DNA of 14,237 nt from contig DKUR01000030.1 in the NCBI GenBank assembly GCA_002490775.1, positions 1 to 14,237 on the forward strand, written 5' to 3'. Under the pieces are notes generated by a model that saw only the letters and a program-made list of their open reading frames with translations, was not told the origin of the DNA and did not search any database. The stretch is from Lachnospiraceae bacterium UBA7199. Its GTDB lineage: Bacteria > Bacillota > Clostridia > Lachnospirales > Lachnospiraceae. Position 1 is the first letter of the stretch; each line of letters starts with the position of its first letter. Made by a program: the position numbers and the translations under genes. Positions 14,036 to 14,237 of this stretch are shown here, piece after piece.

Positions 14036-14139
14036 CAGAATAAGACGGAACAGTCACAACAGAAAAATGCTGTATAAGTCAAATAATCAGTTATTGAATG
14101 AAAATCCTAATCCCCCAGAAAGATAAAGGAGCAAGGTAG
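14036..14139 (+). pseudogene. Decayed remnant of a second mobL relaxase 3' end
   Basis: The frame from 14036 reads QNKTEQSQQKNAV, then stop codons, then SVI. It matches QNQTEQPQQKGIV...TVI of the intact relaxase at 6992-7055. After a deletion of several hundred bases the sequence resumes at 14116 as QKDKGAR and the stop TAG at 14137-14139, identical in protein to the last seven residues of mobL. Similarity continues a few bases past the stop (CGGAGAA). The remnant is about 100 bp against about 600 bp in the intact gene. It shows that a related relaxase gene once lay on this side of pckA, in the same orientation. Confidence 0.8.
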
Positions 14140-14237
14140 CGGAGAATGTGCAGATATGGACATGGAAAAGCAGTAAAGCTGATAAAACAGCAATAGTTGG
14201 TATTATATAGCTTTGGGATTTATAAGGTACGTTTAGG

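Overview
The window looks like part of an accessory region of a gut-type Bacillota genome, most likely a Lachnospiraceae-like Clostridium relative. This is inferred from the MobA/MobL relaxase type, the IS66 and IS630 types, strong AGGAGG-like ribosome binding sites, and the mix of AT-rich and moderately GC-rich genes. No rRNA, tRNA or CRISPR array was seen.

Layout. (1) 1-3055: an AT-rich two-gene operon. It holds the 3' end of an unidentified gene (99 residues visible), then a 909-residue protein with a complete but widely spread adenosine deaminase active site. That second protein resembles RdrB, the deaminase of the RADAR anti-phage system, so this is probably the right-hand part of a defence operon. 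(2) 3056-5182: transposon debris. A 5'-truncated IS630-type transposase lies directly behind the deaminase gene and is interrupted by an apparently intact IS66-type element with 18-bp terminal inverted repeats. (3) 5183-5881: about 700 bases with no convincing gene. This stretch is almost entirely made of short hairpins: an array at about 32-bp spacing, a terminator-like structure, a candidate nic site, and a dense train of perfect hairpins leading up to the relaxase. (4) 5882-7588: a MobA/MobL relaxase, with the hairpin region as its presumed oriT or leader. (5) 7625-13913: a metabolic and transport segment. A LysR-type regulator is divergent from a class Ic aspartate aminotransferase. They are followed by a cytidylate-kinase-like protein overlapping a MATE transporter, then ATP-dependent PEP carboxykinase. 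(6) 14036-14139: a decayed, internally deleted remnant of a second copy of the relaxase 3' end.

How the parts may work together. The aminotransferase (aspartate to oxaloacetate) and PckA (oxaloacetate to PEP) form a plausible aspartate-to-PEP route. A 99-bp promoter/operator block upstream of the aminotransferase is repeated almost exactly (84/99, no gaps) upstream of the kinase-MATE pair. The LysR-type regulator therefore probably controls both transcription units. The relaxase at one side and a relaxase scar at the other suggest that segment (5) sits where mobile-element copies recombined or inserted. No integrase, coupling protein or type IV secretion gene lies in the window, so the relaxase would need helper functions from elsewhere.
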